From IMG/VR virus record IMGVR_UViG_3300046524_000298, positions 1 through 42,927 of that record: a stretch of DNA of 42,927 bases. The stretch is one strand, 5' to 3'. Every line of letters starts with the position of its first letter. Position 1 is the first letter of the stretch. The translations under genes and the position numbers were made by a program. The notes under the pieces are model-generated. The model saw nothing but the letters and a program-made list of their open reading frames with translations. It did not search any database and had not been told where the DNA came from. This stretch comes from a virus. Shown here piece by piece: positions 13,912 to 22,500 of the stretch.

Positions 13912-15271
13912 TCCCTACAGCCTGGAAGCAGAACACGGTGTGCTGGGGGCGATGTTCCTGCGCCCTGAGCTGATCGACATATTGGCCGCCGACCTGGTGC
14001 CCGAGGACTTTTACTACGAGGACAACGCCGAGCTGTATCGCGGGATTTTGGCCTTGCACGGTGATGGTCATCCCGTCGATATCGTGACGGTCGGGGTTTA
14101 TGTGGGTGATCTGCCTGGTGGTGCGAGTTCGTTTGCCTACGCTGCAGAAATTGCCCGCAATACGCCAAGCGTTGCAAACGCCGCTTCCTACGCTGGAACG
14201 GTTCGTGAGCGCAGCTTGGATAGGTCGATCATCGAACTGAGCGTGCGGATCAACGACATCGCCCACGGCGACCAGCCAGCGGCTGACAAGGTTGCAGCGG
14301 TACAGGCTGAGTCCCACGCCATTGACAGCCAATCGGCGACATCCGAAGTGGTCAAGGCTGAGGACTTTCTCAACGACTACATCGAGGTTCTACAAGCTCG
14401 GGCGGATCGCGGTGATGAGATTGACGGCTTGTCCACGGGTATTCCTGATTTGGACGAGAAGCTGCAAGGCCTCAAGCCTGGCCAACTGATCATCATCGCT
14501 GGCCGCCCGGCCATGGGCAAAACCACGCTCGCCATGAACGTCGCGTCTCATGCGGCTATCCGTGATGGCAAAAGCGTGATGGCGTTCAGCCTGGAAATGG
14601 ATAACACGGGCCTGATGGATCGCTTCATGGCGTCCGAAGGGCGAGTGCCGTTACAGCTGATCAAAAATGGCAAAGCCCCTAATACCCACGGCGCCGAGCT
14701 GATGAGTGCTGCCGGCAAGCTCAAGAAGTCGAACCTGTTCCTGTCGGATCGCGCGTCGATGTCGATGAATCGGCTGCGCTCAGCCGCTCGCCGCCATAAG
14801 CGTCGGTATGGTTTGGACCTCATTGTCATCGACTACCTGCAGTTGTTGGAGTCCGACTCGCGCACGTCCAGTCGTGAGCAGGAAGTCAGCCACATGACGC
14901 GCACCGCGAAGCTCATGGCCCGAGAGCTGGGCGTTCCGGTGATCCTGCTCAGCCAGCTCTCCCGTAAATGCGAAGAGCGCCCGAACAAGCGTCCGCTGTG
15001 TTCTGACCTGCGTGAATCCGGCGCTATTGAGCAGGACGCAGACATCATTTTGTTCGTGTACCGCGATGAGGTCTACCACGAACACTCCGAAGCCAAAGGC
15101 ATTGCCGAAATCATTATCGGCAAGGGCCGTGATATTGCCGGCGGCATCGTGCGCGCCGCTTTCCACGGTCAGTACAGCCGATTCGAACAGCTCGCAGCGG
15201 GCTGGGTTGAGCCGACTAAACCCGAAAAGGTCAGCAGTCTGGCCGGTCGTTACACAAAGGGAAAAAACTGA
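13904..15271 (+). CDS. dnaB: replicative DNA helicase, DnaB family
   Basis: A 455-residue hexameric helicase. Residues 1-100 are the N-terminal DnaB domain (SLEAEHGVLGAMFLRPELI), then a linker and the RecA-like ATPase with Walker A GRPAMGKTT (200-208), Walker B LIVIDYLQLL (306-315), and later LSQLSR and the arginine-finger region. The start at 13904 has GAGGGT with 8-nt spacing. Length is close to bacterial DnaB. Its stop is fused to the next ATG (TGATG). It drives phage fork movement after loading by the upstream initiator. Confidence 0.96.
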   Translation: MRDPYSLEAEHGVLGAMFLRPELIDILAADLVPEDFYYEDNAELYRGILALHGDGHPVDIVTVGVYVGDLPGGASSFAYAAEIARNTPSVANAASYAGTVRERSLDRSIIELSVRINDIAHGDQPAADKVAAVQAESHAIDSQSATSEVVKAEDFLNDYIEVLQARADRGDEIDGLSTGIPDLDEKLQGLKPGQLIIIAGRPAMGKTTLAMNVASHAAIRDGKSVMAFSLEMDNTGLMDRFMASEGRVPLQLIKNGKAPNTHGAELMSAAGKLKKSNLFLSDRASMSMNRLRSAARRHKRRYGLDLIVIDYLQLLESDSRTSSREQEVSHMTRTAKLMARELGVPVILLSQLSRKCEERPNKRPLCSDLRESGAIEQDADIILFVYRDEVYHEHSEAKGIAEIIIGKGRDIAGGIVRAAFHGQYSRFEQLAAGWVEPTKPEKVSSLAGRYTKGKN

Positions 15272-15480
15272 TGGCACTGATTCGCCTGGCCGTTCCGGTT
15301 CCGGCCAATTACCGCTATGCGGTGCATTGCTGCGGCTTCAAGTTGGACATGGACGTCCTGCCTGACCATGCCGTGGCTTTGTTCGCTGATGAGGCCATGG
15401 CCAAGCGCTACGGCGATTGGATGTGGCCATCGACTTTTGAGGTCGTTGACCTACTTGCCCGAAAGGAGGGCAACGTTTGA
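15271..15480 (+). CDS. small protein between dnaB and recombinase, unknown function
   Basis: A 69-residue protein whose ATG overlaps the dnaB stop (TGATG) and whose end overlaps the next gene by 4 bp. The sequence is compact, with two Cys (HCCGF) and aromatic residues (GDWMWPSTF). Tight coupling on both sides supports a real gene. Not recognised. Confidence 0.65.
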   Translation: MALIRLAVPVPANYRYAVHCCGFKLDMDVLPDHAVALFADEAMAKRYGDWMWPSTFEVVDLLARKEGNV

Positions 15481-16805
15481 ATACCCAAATCAAAACCCTG
15501 ACAGTAAAACTGTCGGATGCCGAGATTGTGCGCAACGCCAAGCTCGAGCATGTGCGTGACCTGCGTGATGCGGGCCACCCGGCGCTGCACTTTCGTTTCG
15601 CCAAGAACCGTGCGCGCGGCTCCTGGTACCTGCTCCACAAGCGGCAGTGGCATCGCATCGGAGCCTATCCAGACCTGAACACTAAGCAGGTGATCGCAGC
15701 GTTGCCTGCAGTGCGCCTTCGCGTGGCGGCTGACGGTGCGGCCAGCGTGTCGGGCTGGCTGACCGTCGGCGAGCTGCTCGACTGGTTCGGTGAGCGAATG
15801 GCCAAGTCGCGGGCGCTGTCCGACAAGCGTCGCGCGGCCATCAAGTCTGCGATCAGCTGCCAGCTCAAGCCGCGGCTGAATGATTTGCTGCTTCGCGATG
15901 TCAACGCCCAGGCCCTCGACCGGTTGCTGATGTGGCCAGCGCAGGCTGAGCTATCGCTGTCGTATGTTCAGCAGCTGTTTCGTTTGCTGGCGATGGCCTT
16001 TCGTCAGGCGCGCAAGCTGGACCTGATCCCCGTCAACCCGATGGCCGAGCTGAAGTTCAGCAACTTCACGTCGGCGCGCATTCAGCCCAAGCCCGCTCGG
16101 CTGCGTGATGTGCAGGTGCCCGAGTTGGTGACGCTGCTGGCTGAGCGCTTCGACAGCGCGCCAGGTGACGCCATGCTGGCCTTAATGATGCTGTGCCACG
16201 GAACCCGGATCGGCGAAACCCGCCAGGCGCGGTGGGCTGACGTTGCACTTCCTGAGCGTGAGTGGTTCCTGCCGGCGGAACACACCAAGAGCAAGACCGA
16301 GCTGCGCGTGCCGCTGACTGATCAAGTGCGCGCACTGCTGCGCCGTTACCGTGACCGCCAGACAGCCCAAGGATATGCCGGTGCCTTCCTGTTCCCGTCA
16401 CGCCGGGGCAAGCCGCTGAGCGACAACCAGGCGAGCGCCGTGTTCACGCGGTTGGGGCAGGGCGCCTGGACCAGTCACGATCTGCGCAAGGTCGCCCGCA
16501 CCGCCTGGACTGACCTCGGCGTCGACGGCCACATCGGCGAGATGCTGCTGAACCACTCCCTGGGCAAGATCGCCTCAACCTACATCAACACCCAGGCCAA
16601 AGAGCAGCGCCGCCAAGCCTTGGTGAAGTGGCACAACTGGTTAGATGCGCGTGGCTTCAAGGCGATTCACGCGCAGACAGGCGTTAGATATGAAGATTCG
16701 CAAAACCTCGTAGACGCCTTGAATGGCGGGGCCTGCGAGCCAGAACCACAATTTGTTAAGGGCGAGGATTTAAAACGTGCAGAAACGACAGGGGCATGGC
16801 TTTAA
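15477..16805 (+). CDS. second tyrosine recombinase, in the replication operon
   Basis: A 442-residue protein with a TTG start supported by a strong GAAAGGAGG site and a 4-bp overlap with the previous stop. Residues 20-85 resemble the DUF4102-like N-terminal domain, 95-195 a core-binding domain, and 210-375 the catalytic domain with Arg244 (HGTRIGE), Lys271/273, His334-Arg337 (HDLRK), His360 (LLNHS) and Tyr369. All catalytic residues are present, so it should be active. It is far from attP and co-transcribed with replication genes, so its task differs from that of int: perhaps dimer resolution, inversion or replication-linked recombination. Confidence 0.9.
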   Translation: MNTQIKTLTVKLSDAEIVRNAKLEHVRDLRDAGHPALHFRFAKNRARGSWYLLHKRQWHRIGAYPDLNTKQVIAALPAVRLRVAADGAASVSGWLTVGELLDWFGERMAKSRALSDKRRAAIKSAISCQLKPRLNDLLLRDVNAQALDRLLMWPAQAELSLSYVQQLFRLLAMAFRQARKLDLIPVNPMAELKFSNFTSARIQPKPARLRDVQVPELVTLLAERFDSAPGDAMLALMMLCHGTRIGETRQARWADVALPEREWFLPAEHTKSKTELRVPLTDQVRALLRRYRDRQTAQGYAGAFLFPSRRGKPLSDNQASAVFTRLGQGAWTSHDLRKVARTAWTDLGVDGHIGEMLLNHSLGKIASTYINTQAKEQRRQALVKWHNWLDARGFKAIHAQTGVRYEDSQNLVDALNGGACEPEPQFVKGEDLKRAETTGAWL

Positions 16806-17097
16806 GCGGGAGCGGATCGAGCTAGAACTCTGCTCGATCTGCAAGGGCAGGGCGGTGGTAGCGGGGGTGTTTTATGAGCTGGTTTGCACGGATTGCAACG
16901 GCTCAGGTTGGGTTGTTAAGGGGACCAAGTTGTTGCTTTCTGCCGACGAGTTGGTCACCCAATTGAGTTTCAAATTGCAGCAGGTACAGCGCGAAGTCTT
17001 GGCGTTAAAGACTCCTTCAGCACCTATAGGGCCACAGAGCCAATACGAACAACCAAACCGCCTGGGAGCAGGCGGAACAAATTACACAGGGGATTGA
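16777..17097 (+). CDS. zinc-ribbon protein with DnaJ-type CxxCxG motifs
   Basis: A 106-residue protein. GTG start at 16777 with AGGA 8 nt upstream; overlaps the recombinase end by 29 bp. Residues 19-45 contain CSICKG and CTDCNGSG, a DnaJ-like zinc-binding pair. A helical segment follows (about 52-78). Small zinc-ribbon proteins often lie beside Q-type antiterminators in Pseudomonas phages; it may assist the next gene product, though this is inference. Confidence 0.75.
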   Translation: MQKRQGHGFKRERIELELCSICKGRAVVAGVFYELVCTDCNGSGWVVKGTKLLLSADELVTQLSFKLQQVQREVLALKTPSAPIGPQSQYEQPNRLGAGGTNYTGD

Positions 17098-17101
17098 GAG
17101 C

Positions 17102-17491
17102 ATGATGATTCGAAAGCCGGCAGGGCGGCCACTGGGGGATACCGAATATCTGCTTGAGCAATGGGGGTGGTGGAGAATGGACGGGATGGGTGTACCTGGT
17201 TACACATCGCCTACTCTGGCGCTGATGCGGCAGGCGGTAGCACAGGTATCAGCTAGTAAGAATTACTGCATCACTGATGATTGGGCAATTGCTATAGACG
17301 GCGCCGTAGCGAGGCTTGCGCATCGGGACCAGCAAATGGGCGACATTATTTGGTTATACTATGGCGCGAAGTGGCCAATGCTCCGGATTGCCAAACACTA
17401 CGGCATGAGCGAAGGGAAAACCAGAGAGCTAGCGAGAGCAGGTACTGCGTGGGTGGATTGTGCTATCGCGAATATAAGGGAGGCGGCTTAA
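17102..17491 (+). CDS. Q-like late antiterminator
   Basis: A 129-residue protein. The N-terminus (GRPLGDTEYLLEQWGWWRM, then GYTSPTLALM) matches the antiterminator Q family of phage 82/DLP12 type as I recall it, and residues 75-120 form a sigma-like helix-turn-helix (HRDQQMGDIIWLYY, MLRIAKHYGMSEGKTRELA). It is the last gene of the rightward early operon, and tandem terminators follow about 1 kb downstream, before the late genes. It is predicted to modify RNA polymerase at the late promoter so that it reads through them. Confidence 0.8.
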   Translation: MMIRKPAGRPLGDTEYLLEQWGWWRMDGMGVPGYTSPTLALMRQAVAQVSASKNYCITDDWAIAIDGAVARLAHRDQQMGDIIWLYYGAKWPMLRIAKHYGMSEGKTRELARAGTAWVDCAIANIREAA

Positions 17492-17536
17492 GTAGCCGCT
17501 GTTGAATTTTTTGTAATTCATAGAAGGACATGCGGC

Positions 17537-18364
17537 ATGGCTTATCCAAACTTGGTTCTTTATCACTATACTGGTGGTCATGGGCTTGTTGGAATACTGG
17601 ATTCGAAGCAGGTTTGGGCTACAAATATCCATTGTCTTAATGATTCTAAAGAGTTTGTTCATGCTTTGACTTTGGCAAAGTTCGCAGTTCGGCAAGTCCT
17701 TGAGGAGCAAGTTAAAGAAGATTTTGAGATAATCTATGCTGCTGTGGAAAACTCCCTGAACTCCATTTCTGAGCTATCCGTCTACGTTTCTTGCTTCTCA
17801 GAGGTAGCGGACTCTTTGAGCCAATGGCGAGGCTACTGCCCGCCAGGATTTGGCTACTGTATTGGGTTCGACGGTAGTGAGTTGGAGTCTGAGGCGCGTC
17901 AGCAAGGTTTCATACTTGGGCGGTGCGTTTATGATAGAGGACAGCAAGAAAAAATTTGCTTGGAATGGGCTAATAATACAGTCCGGCGCCTCAAGGAGAA
18001 CTTGATGGAGTCGTCTGATATTGATAGCGCCGTTACAAACGCGTCAGAGTATTTTTTGGAAGATCTTTATAAGTTTGCACCACTTCTAAAGCATCACTCT
18101 TTTCATGGCGAAAGTGAGTGGCGGCTTTTCGGGCTGATTGGAGCATTTGACACGCGCCTACGTGTTCGACCTGCTAAATCTATGCTTGTACGTTATTTAG
18201 GTATCGATCTGAAGCTAGGTAAAGATAGCGATATGATCTGGAATATAATGGTCGGGCCTACTCCGCATCAGCAGTTGGCTGTTGGGGCTTTGACTACATA
18301 CTTCAACAAAGTGAAAATTAGGAACGGTATCGGTACATCTGATACGCCCTATCGAGACTGGTAA
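17537..18364 (+). CDS. DUF2971 family protein, accessory gene
   Basis: A 275-residue protein with AAGGA 8 nt before the ATG. The N-terminus matches DUF2971: VLYHYTGGHGLVGIL, QVWATNIHCLNDSKEF, followed by FSEVADSLSQWRGYC and GYCIGFD. The opening Tyr-His-Tyr-Thr and the Leu-Asn-Asp motif give it a loose likeness to ADP-ribosyltransferase-type folds, which I cannot test here. It is AT-richer than its neighbours and sits between Q and the late terminators, a common moron slot. DUF2971 genes occur in mobile elements and defence islands; activity unknown. Confidence 0.8.
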   Translation: MAYPNLVLYHYTGGHGLVGILDSKQVWATNIHCLNDSKEFVHALTLAKFAVRQVLEEQVKEDFEIIYAAVENSLNSISELSVYVSCFSEVADSLSQWRGYCPPGFGYCIGFDGSELESEARQQGFILGRCVYDRGQQEKICLEWANNTVRRLKENLMESSDIDSAVTNASEYFLEDLYKFAPLLKHHSFHGESEWRLFGLIGAFDTRLRVRPAKSMLVRYLGIDLKLGKDSDMIWNIMVGPTPHQQLAVGALTTYFNKVKIRNGIGTSDTPYRDW

Positions 18365-18470
18365 TCTAACCTTTAAGGTTTTCGTGGGGATAGCTAAAAA
18401 GACTTTTCCGCGCGGAATAAGTCTGTTTTCATAGCAGCGTGTATTGCTGTGAACGCAGCGAGACGCCTGC

Positions 18471-18498
18471 AAAACCCGGTCACTGAGCCGGGTTTTTT
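18471..18498 (+). terminator. intrinsic terminator upstream of late genes (first of two)
   Basis: Stem AACCCGG/CCGGGTT with an 8-nt loop and six T. With the second hairpin 12 bp later it blocks transcription into the lysis/head operon unless antitermination occurs, as at lambda tR'. Confidence 0.85.
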
Positions 18499-18510
18499 GC
18501 ACCTATTCAC

Positions 18511-18542
18511 AAGCCCCGCCATCGAGCGGGGCTTTTTTGTTT
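18511..18542 (+). terminator. intrinsic terminator upstream of late genes (second of two)
   Basis: Stem AAGCCCCGC/GCGGGGCTT with a 6-nt loop, followed by a T-rich tract. It is the tandem partner of the preceding terminator. Confidence 0.85.
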
Positions 18543-18615
18543 TCGGCCCCACGCCTGTCTCCTTGCCTAAAGCGGATGCCAGCGACGTAGAGGCCGACCT
18601 ATTTGAGGACTCAAG

Positions 18616-18960
18616 ATGAACTCCGAGCATCAGGCGTTGACCGAGGTGCCCCTGTGGTTATTGGTTCTGCTGAGCCTCGCCGGTTTGTCTGGTGAAATGT
18701 TGCGGGCATCAGGCAGTGACCTTGGCCTTCGGCAAATCCTCCAGCGCGTGGCATTGCGCTTTCTTGCGTCTGGCCTGTTGGGGATGGCTACGTTGCTGCT
18801 AGCAATGGCTCTCTGGAACAACCTCTACCTGGCGGCCGGGCTGGGCATCGTAATTGCCGTAATCGGAGCAGATGTCGCCGGCGGCCTGTACACGCAGTTC
18901 CTGGCGCGAAAGGCAGGTGTTAGTGGCTCTGTTTCAGGCGGCACAACCAACGGCCAATAG
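18616..18960 (+). CDS. holin
   Basis: A 114-residue membrane protein with GAGGA upstream of the ATG. It has three hydrophobic stretches (about residues 12-28, 50-72, 74-95) and a Gly/Ser-rich hydrophilic C-terminus, the layout of LydA/holin-3 type phage holins. It is the first late gene after the tandem terminators. It is expected to form inner-membrane holes that release the GH19 endolysin, which is encoded 21 kb away at the end of the tail module. Confidence 0.8.
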   Translation: MNSEHQALTEVPLWLLVLLSLAGLSGEMLRASGSDLGLRQILQRVALRFLASGLLGMATLLLAMALWNNLYLAAGLGIVIAVIGADVAGGLYTQFLARKAGVSGSVSGGTTNGQ

Positions 18961-18983
18961 ATTGGCGAGGCGGGGGAGGTACG

Positions 18984-19721
18984 ATGTTCAAGATTGATAT
19001 GTCATTGGCCGCAGCTCCGGTTACCGCGGGCATGCTGGAGCTGGAGAAACGGCACATCCCTTTCGTGATGGCTCGCACCGCGACCTTGCTGGCCCAGCGG
19101 GTCAAGAAGGGCGCCATTACGGTGATGCAGAAACGCCTGGATCGACCAACCCCGACCACGCTGAATAGCCTGTTCGTGAAGATGGCCACCAAGACGCGCG
19201 CTGCCCAGGTCTATTTCAAAGACTCATGGGCATCTGGCATTCCTGCTGACACCTACCTACAGCAGGCGGTGAGCGGTGGGCTTCGGCCTCATAAGCGTTT
19301 CGAGAAATCGCTGATTGCGCGCGGCGTCATGCGCAGCGGCCAGTTTGCCGTGCCTACCACTGCTTTCATGAACCAGTACGGCAACGTGTCACGCGGCACG
19401 ATGCTGAAGATCCTTTCGGGCCTGGGGGCTGCCGAGTCAACGCGGGGCTATCAGGCCAACGCCAGTGACAGCGCCAAGAGTCGCCGCAAAGGCAATGCCC
19501 ATCGCTTCTTCTCTGGTGATGTCGGTGGCACGCAAGGTGTGTGGGAGCGCAGATCCATGGGCATGGGCGATGCAGTGCGACCGGTGTTCATCTTCAGTGA
19601 CTCGGCCCCGCGCTATCGGACCATCTTCCCGTTCTTCAAGATCGGGCAGAACATCGTCAATGCGAACTATCAGGCTGACGCCGCTACCGCCTGGGCTGAA
19701 GCGATGTCCACTGCTCGCTGA
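18984..19721 (+). CDS. putative tail completion/minor tail protein
   Basis: A 245-residue protein. The N-terminal half is helical and basic (residues 20-60), then a mixed region with RPHKRFEKSLIARGVM and a Gly/Ser-rich segment. It recalls lambda gpZ/gp10-type tail-completion proteins by size and composition, but I cannot confirm this by motif. It lies between the holin and the cos/terminase region. A structural role is inferred from the late-operon position. Confidence 0.55.
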   Translation: MFKIDMSLAAAPVTAGMLELEKRHIPFVMARTATLLAQRVKKGAITVMQKRLDRPTPTTLNSLFVKMATKTRAAQVYFKDSWASGIPADTYLQQAVSGGLRPHKRFEKSLIARGVMRSGQFAVPTTAFMNQYGNVSRGTMLKILSGLGAAESTRGYQANASDSAKSRRKGNAHRFFSGDVGGTQGVWERRSMGMGDAVRPVFIFSDSAPRYRTIFPFFKIGQNIVNANYQADAATAWAEAMSTAR

Positions 19722-19919
19722 TGGTCGTGGTCGTCAGGAATTGGCAAAAAAGGTGAAAAAGTCGGTATTTTTGCCGTATTTCTTGCCTGTTTTGCTTGAC
19801 AGGCAGGCCGGGCAGAAAAACCAGAAGGTACTCCCAGACCCCACCCCCTAAGGGGGTAATTCGGGCCCCGCGTCTTCGCTATATATGACCCATTTTCAAA
19901 GGTTGGTTGTTGTGTAGTT
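19722..19919. other. gene-free region before terminase, candidate cos/pac site
   Basis: 198 bp with a hairpin TGCCTGT/ACAGGCA (19784-19805), a GC-rich near-palindrome CCCCCTAAGGGGG (19844-19856) and GGGCCCCGCG just after, then an AT-rich stretch TATATAT. Lambda-like phages place cos directly upstream of the small terminase gene. The cut position cannot be seen from sequence alone. Confidence 0.5.
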
Positions 19920-20474
19920 ATGGCTAATCAATCGATCACCCGTAAACCTGAGTGGCTGAACAAGTCACGCATGGCGGACAGCCTCGGCATTACCACGCAA
20001 GCCTTCGACAAATGGGGAGTGACACCTATCGCCAAGATCGGCAGGGAGTCGTTTTATGACGTGCGTTCTGTGCTGGATAACCGGCTGGTTCACAAGGGTG
20101 AGAAACAACAACCGCTCGACGACGGCGGCCAACCTATTGATCCGCTGATTGAGTACAAGCAAGCACAGCAGAAACTGCGGTTGACCACTGAGCAAGCCGA
20201 TGCCCAAGAAATGCGTAACAGGGTGAAGGCTAAAAAGTTGGTGCCGGTGGACTTCTGTCTGTTCGCCCTGGGTAAGTTGAGCGCCATGCTCGGCTCAACC
20301 CTGGACACCATTCACATCAAAGTTAAACGCAAGCACCCGGATATCGAGGTGCGTTATATCGAGGCTATCCAACGTGAAATAGCCGTCACGCGGAACGAAG
20401 CGGTCAACCTGGCCGACACCTTGCCGGAGCTTCTAGATGAGTTCGTCGAAGCCCTGGATGAGGGCGCTGATTGA
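19920..20474 (+). CDS. terminase small subunit
   Basis: A 184-residue protein. The N-terminus (residues 10-50: LNKSRMADSLGITTQAFDKW, then IGRESFYDVRSV) is a Nu1/DUF1441-type winged helix that recognises the packaging site; a long helical region (65-110) follows for oligomerisation, then a C-terminal segment that contacts the large subunit. Its 3' end overlaps the large-subunit gene by 38 bp. It directly follows the candidate cos region. Confidence 0.88.
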   Translation: MANQSITRKPEWLNKSRMADSLGITTQAFDKWGVTPIAKIGRESFYDVRSVLDNRLVHKGEKQQPLDDGGQPIDPLIEYKQAQQKLRLTTEQADAQEMRNRVKAKKLVPVDFCLFALGKLSAMLGSTLDTIHIKVKRKHPDIEVRYIEAIQREIAVTRNEAVNLADTLPELLDEFVEALDEGAD

Positions 20475-22500
20475 TAGCGTCCGTAAGGGCCTAACCGGTC
20501 TCTATAAGGAGCCGCCACTAACCGCGGTTGAATGGGCGGATAAGCATTTTTATCTGTCTTCCGAATCTTCCTATCAGGAAGGGCGATGGACCACGACGCC
20601 GTTTCAGGTCGCCATTCTCAACGCGATGGGCAATGACCTGATCGCAGTAGTCAACGTGTTGAAGTCGGCGCGGGTGGGCTACACCAAGATGCTGGTGGCC
20701 AACAAGGGCTACAAAATCCAGCACAAGAAACGCAACGTATTGTCGTGGTGCCCAACGGACCCCGATGCCGACACCATGATGAAGCGGCACATCGAAACGA
20801 TGATCCGTGACGTTCCCCTGATGCGTGCCTTGGCACCCTGGTACGGGGTGAAGCACCGGGATAACACCCTGGACGAAAAGCGTTTTGATAACTCGAAAAT
20901 GTTGTGGTGCCTAGGTGGCAAAGCCGCACGCAACTACCGGGAGAAAAGCCCGGATGAAGTTATCTACGACGAGTTGTCGAAGTTCGACGCCGATATTGAG
21001 GGGGAAGGCTCCCCGACAATGCTGGGGGATAAGCGCCTTGAGGGTGCAACGTTCCCTAAGTCGATTCGCGGGTCAACGCCTGGGGTGATCGTTGCCGGCG
21101 GTGAGGACGACGAATCAGTGGGGGAGGGCTGCCAAATCAGCCGCGCGGCCGATGAATCGCCGCACTTCCTGCGGTTCAACATTAAGTGCCCATGCTGCGG
21201 CACAGAACAGCACCTGAAGTGGGGCGCCTTCGACAAGCCTTACGGCATGCGCTGGCGGCTCGATGGGTATGGCCAGGTAGAAAAGGCCTGGTATTTGTGC
21301 GAATCCGGTAACGGTTGCTCGTTTGAGTACCACGAAATGATCCAGGCGTCAGTTACTGGGCGCTACATCTGCGAGCGCCAAGGCATTTGGACCCGCGACG
21401 GCATGGAGTGGTTTTCTGCTGATGATCAGCCGATCACTACGCCGCGATCTGTCACGTTCCACATCTGGACCGTATATTCCGAGTTCGTTACCTGGGCTTC
21501 CGTGGTCAGTGAATGGCTGAAGGTCGGCAAGGACCGGGGCAAGCTCAAGACCTTTATCAACACTACCTTGGGCGAAGCCTGGGAAGAGGACCAAGGCGAG
21601 AAACTGGAATGGGAAGTGCTGGCCAAACGGCGCAGTAGCTACCTGAAGGTGCCCGCCCGTGGCGTTGCATTGTTCGGTGGGATTGATACGCAAGATGACC
21701 GGTATGAAGGCCGTGTATGGGCATTCGGCGCCGGTGAGGAAGCGTGGTTGATTCACCGTTGGGTGCTGACCGGCGACCCTGCAAGCGTTGAGCTGCGCAA
21801 GAAAGTAGGTCAAGAAATACGCCGCCAGTTCACCCGCGAAGACGGCACGCTAATGCGTGTAGAGCGCTGGTGCTGGGACTCCGGCGGCCACTACTCGGAC
21901 GAAGTGCGTAAGGAAAGTAAAAAGCACGGCGTCACCTGGGTTATCCCGGTGTTCGGCGCTGCGACCTACGGCAAGAAGATTGCCACCTTTCCGAAGAAAA
22001 AGACCAAGGGCGACCGGGTGTACCTCACTGAGGTAGGCACGGACAACGCCAAGGAACTGATCTACAGCCGCTTGAAAATCGAACCGGACGGCGACCGCCC
22101 GGTGCCTGAGTGCATTCACTTGCCGCTTAACGAGCTGGTGTGTGACGAAGACGAAATGAAGCAGCTGACCAGCGAGCGCAAAGAATGGGTGGTTTCCAAA
22201 GGCCGCCGGGTTCAACGCTGGACCAGCGGCCGCCGCCGCAACGAGGCTCTCGACTGTTTTGTATACGCGCTGGCCGCCCTGCGGATTAGCCAGGAGCGGT
22301 TCGGCCTGGATCTGGATCAGCTGGCTTTAGAGGCTCAATTCGTTCCAGCCTCGGGCACATGGGAGGTGCCGCAAGTGCCGGACATGGACGAGGCAGAAGA
22401 ATCAGAGCCGCCGATTGAATCGGCGCGGCCTGAGCCCCCATCAACTCAAGCCGACGCCCCTGGCGACTGGCACAACGTGGAAGGTAACGGATGGCTATAA
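20437..22500 (+). CDS. terminase large subunit, GpA family
   Basis: A 687-residue packaging ATPase/nuclease. The start at 20437 has GGAG with 7-nt spacing. The ATPase carries a lambda-type deviant Walker A (KSARVGYTK, 76-84) and Walker B VIYDEL (175-180). A cysteine cluster CPCCG at 251-255 with Cys288/Cys294 forms a likely zinc site. The nuclease domain starts about 410 with GGIDTQDDR, later WCWDSGGH, and a C-terminal Arg-rich region. The acidic Pro-rich tail is probably the portal-docking end. It cuts concatemers at cos and pumps DNA into the prohead. Confidence 0.96.
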   Translation: MSSSKPWMRALIDSVRKGLTGLYKEPPLTAVEWADKHFYLSSESSYQEGRWTTTPFQVAILNAMGNDLIAVVNVLKSARVGYTKMLVANKGYKIQHKKRNVLSWCPTDPDADTMMKRHIETMIRDVPLMRALAPWYGVKHRDNTLDEKRFDNSKMLWCLGGKAARNYREKSPDEVIYDELSKFDADIEGEGSPTMLGDKRLEGATFPKSIRGSTPGVIVAGGEDDESVGEGCQISRAADESPHFLRFNIKCPCCGTEQHLKWGAFDKPYGMRWRLDGYGQVEKAWYLCESGNGCSFEYHEMIQASVTGRYICERQGIWTRDGMEWFSADDQPITTPRSVTFHIWTVYSEFVTWASVVSEWLKVGKDRGKLKTFINTTLGEAWEEDQGEKLEWEVLAKRRSSYLKVPARGVALFGGIDTQDDRYEGRVWAFGAGEEAWLIHRWVLTGDPASVELRKKVGQEIRRQFTREDGTLMRVERWCWDSGGHYSDEVRKESKKHGVTWVIPVFGAATYGKKIATFPKKKTKGDRVYLTEVGTDNAKELIYSRLKIEPDGDRPVPECIHLPLNELVCDEDEMKQLTSERKEWVVSKGRRVQRWTSGRRRNEALDCFVYALAALRISQERFGLDLDQLALEAQFVPASGTWEVPQVPDMDEAEESEPPIESARPEPPSTQADAPGDWHNVEGNGWL

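Noticed and set aside
18390-18450. CTG...CAG near 18422 as a third LexA box, and a GACTT/AAGTC inverted repeat.
   Set aside because: The CTG-CAG spacing is 9 instead of 10, and the inverted repeat has no evident partner or known motif.
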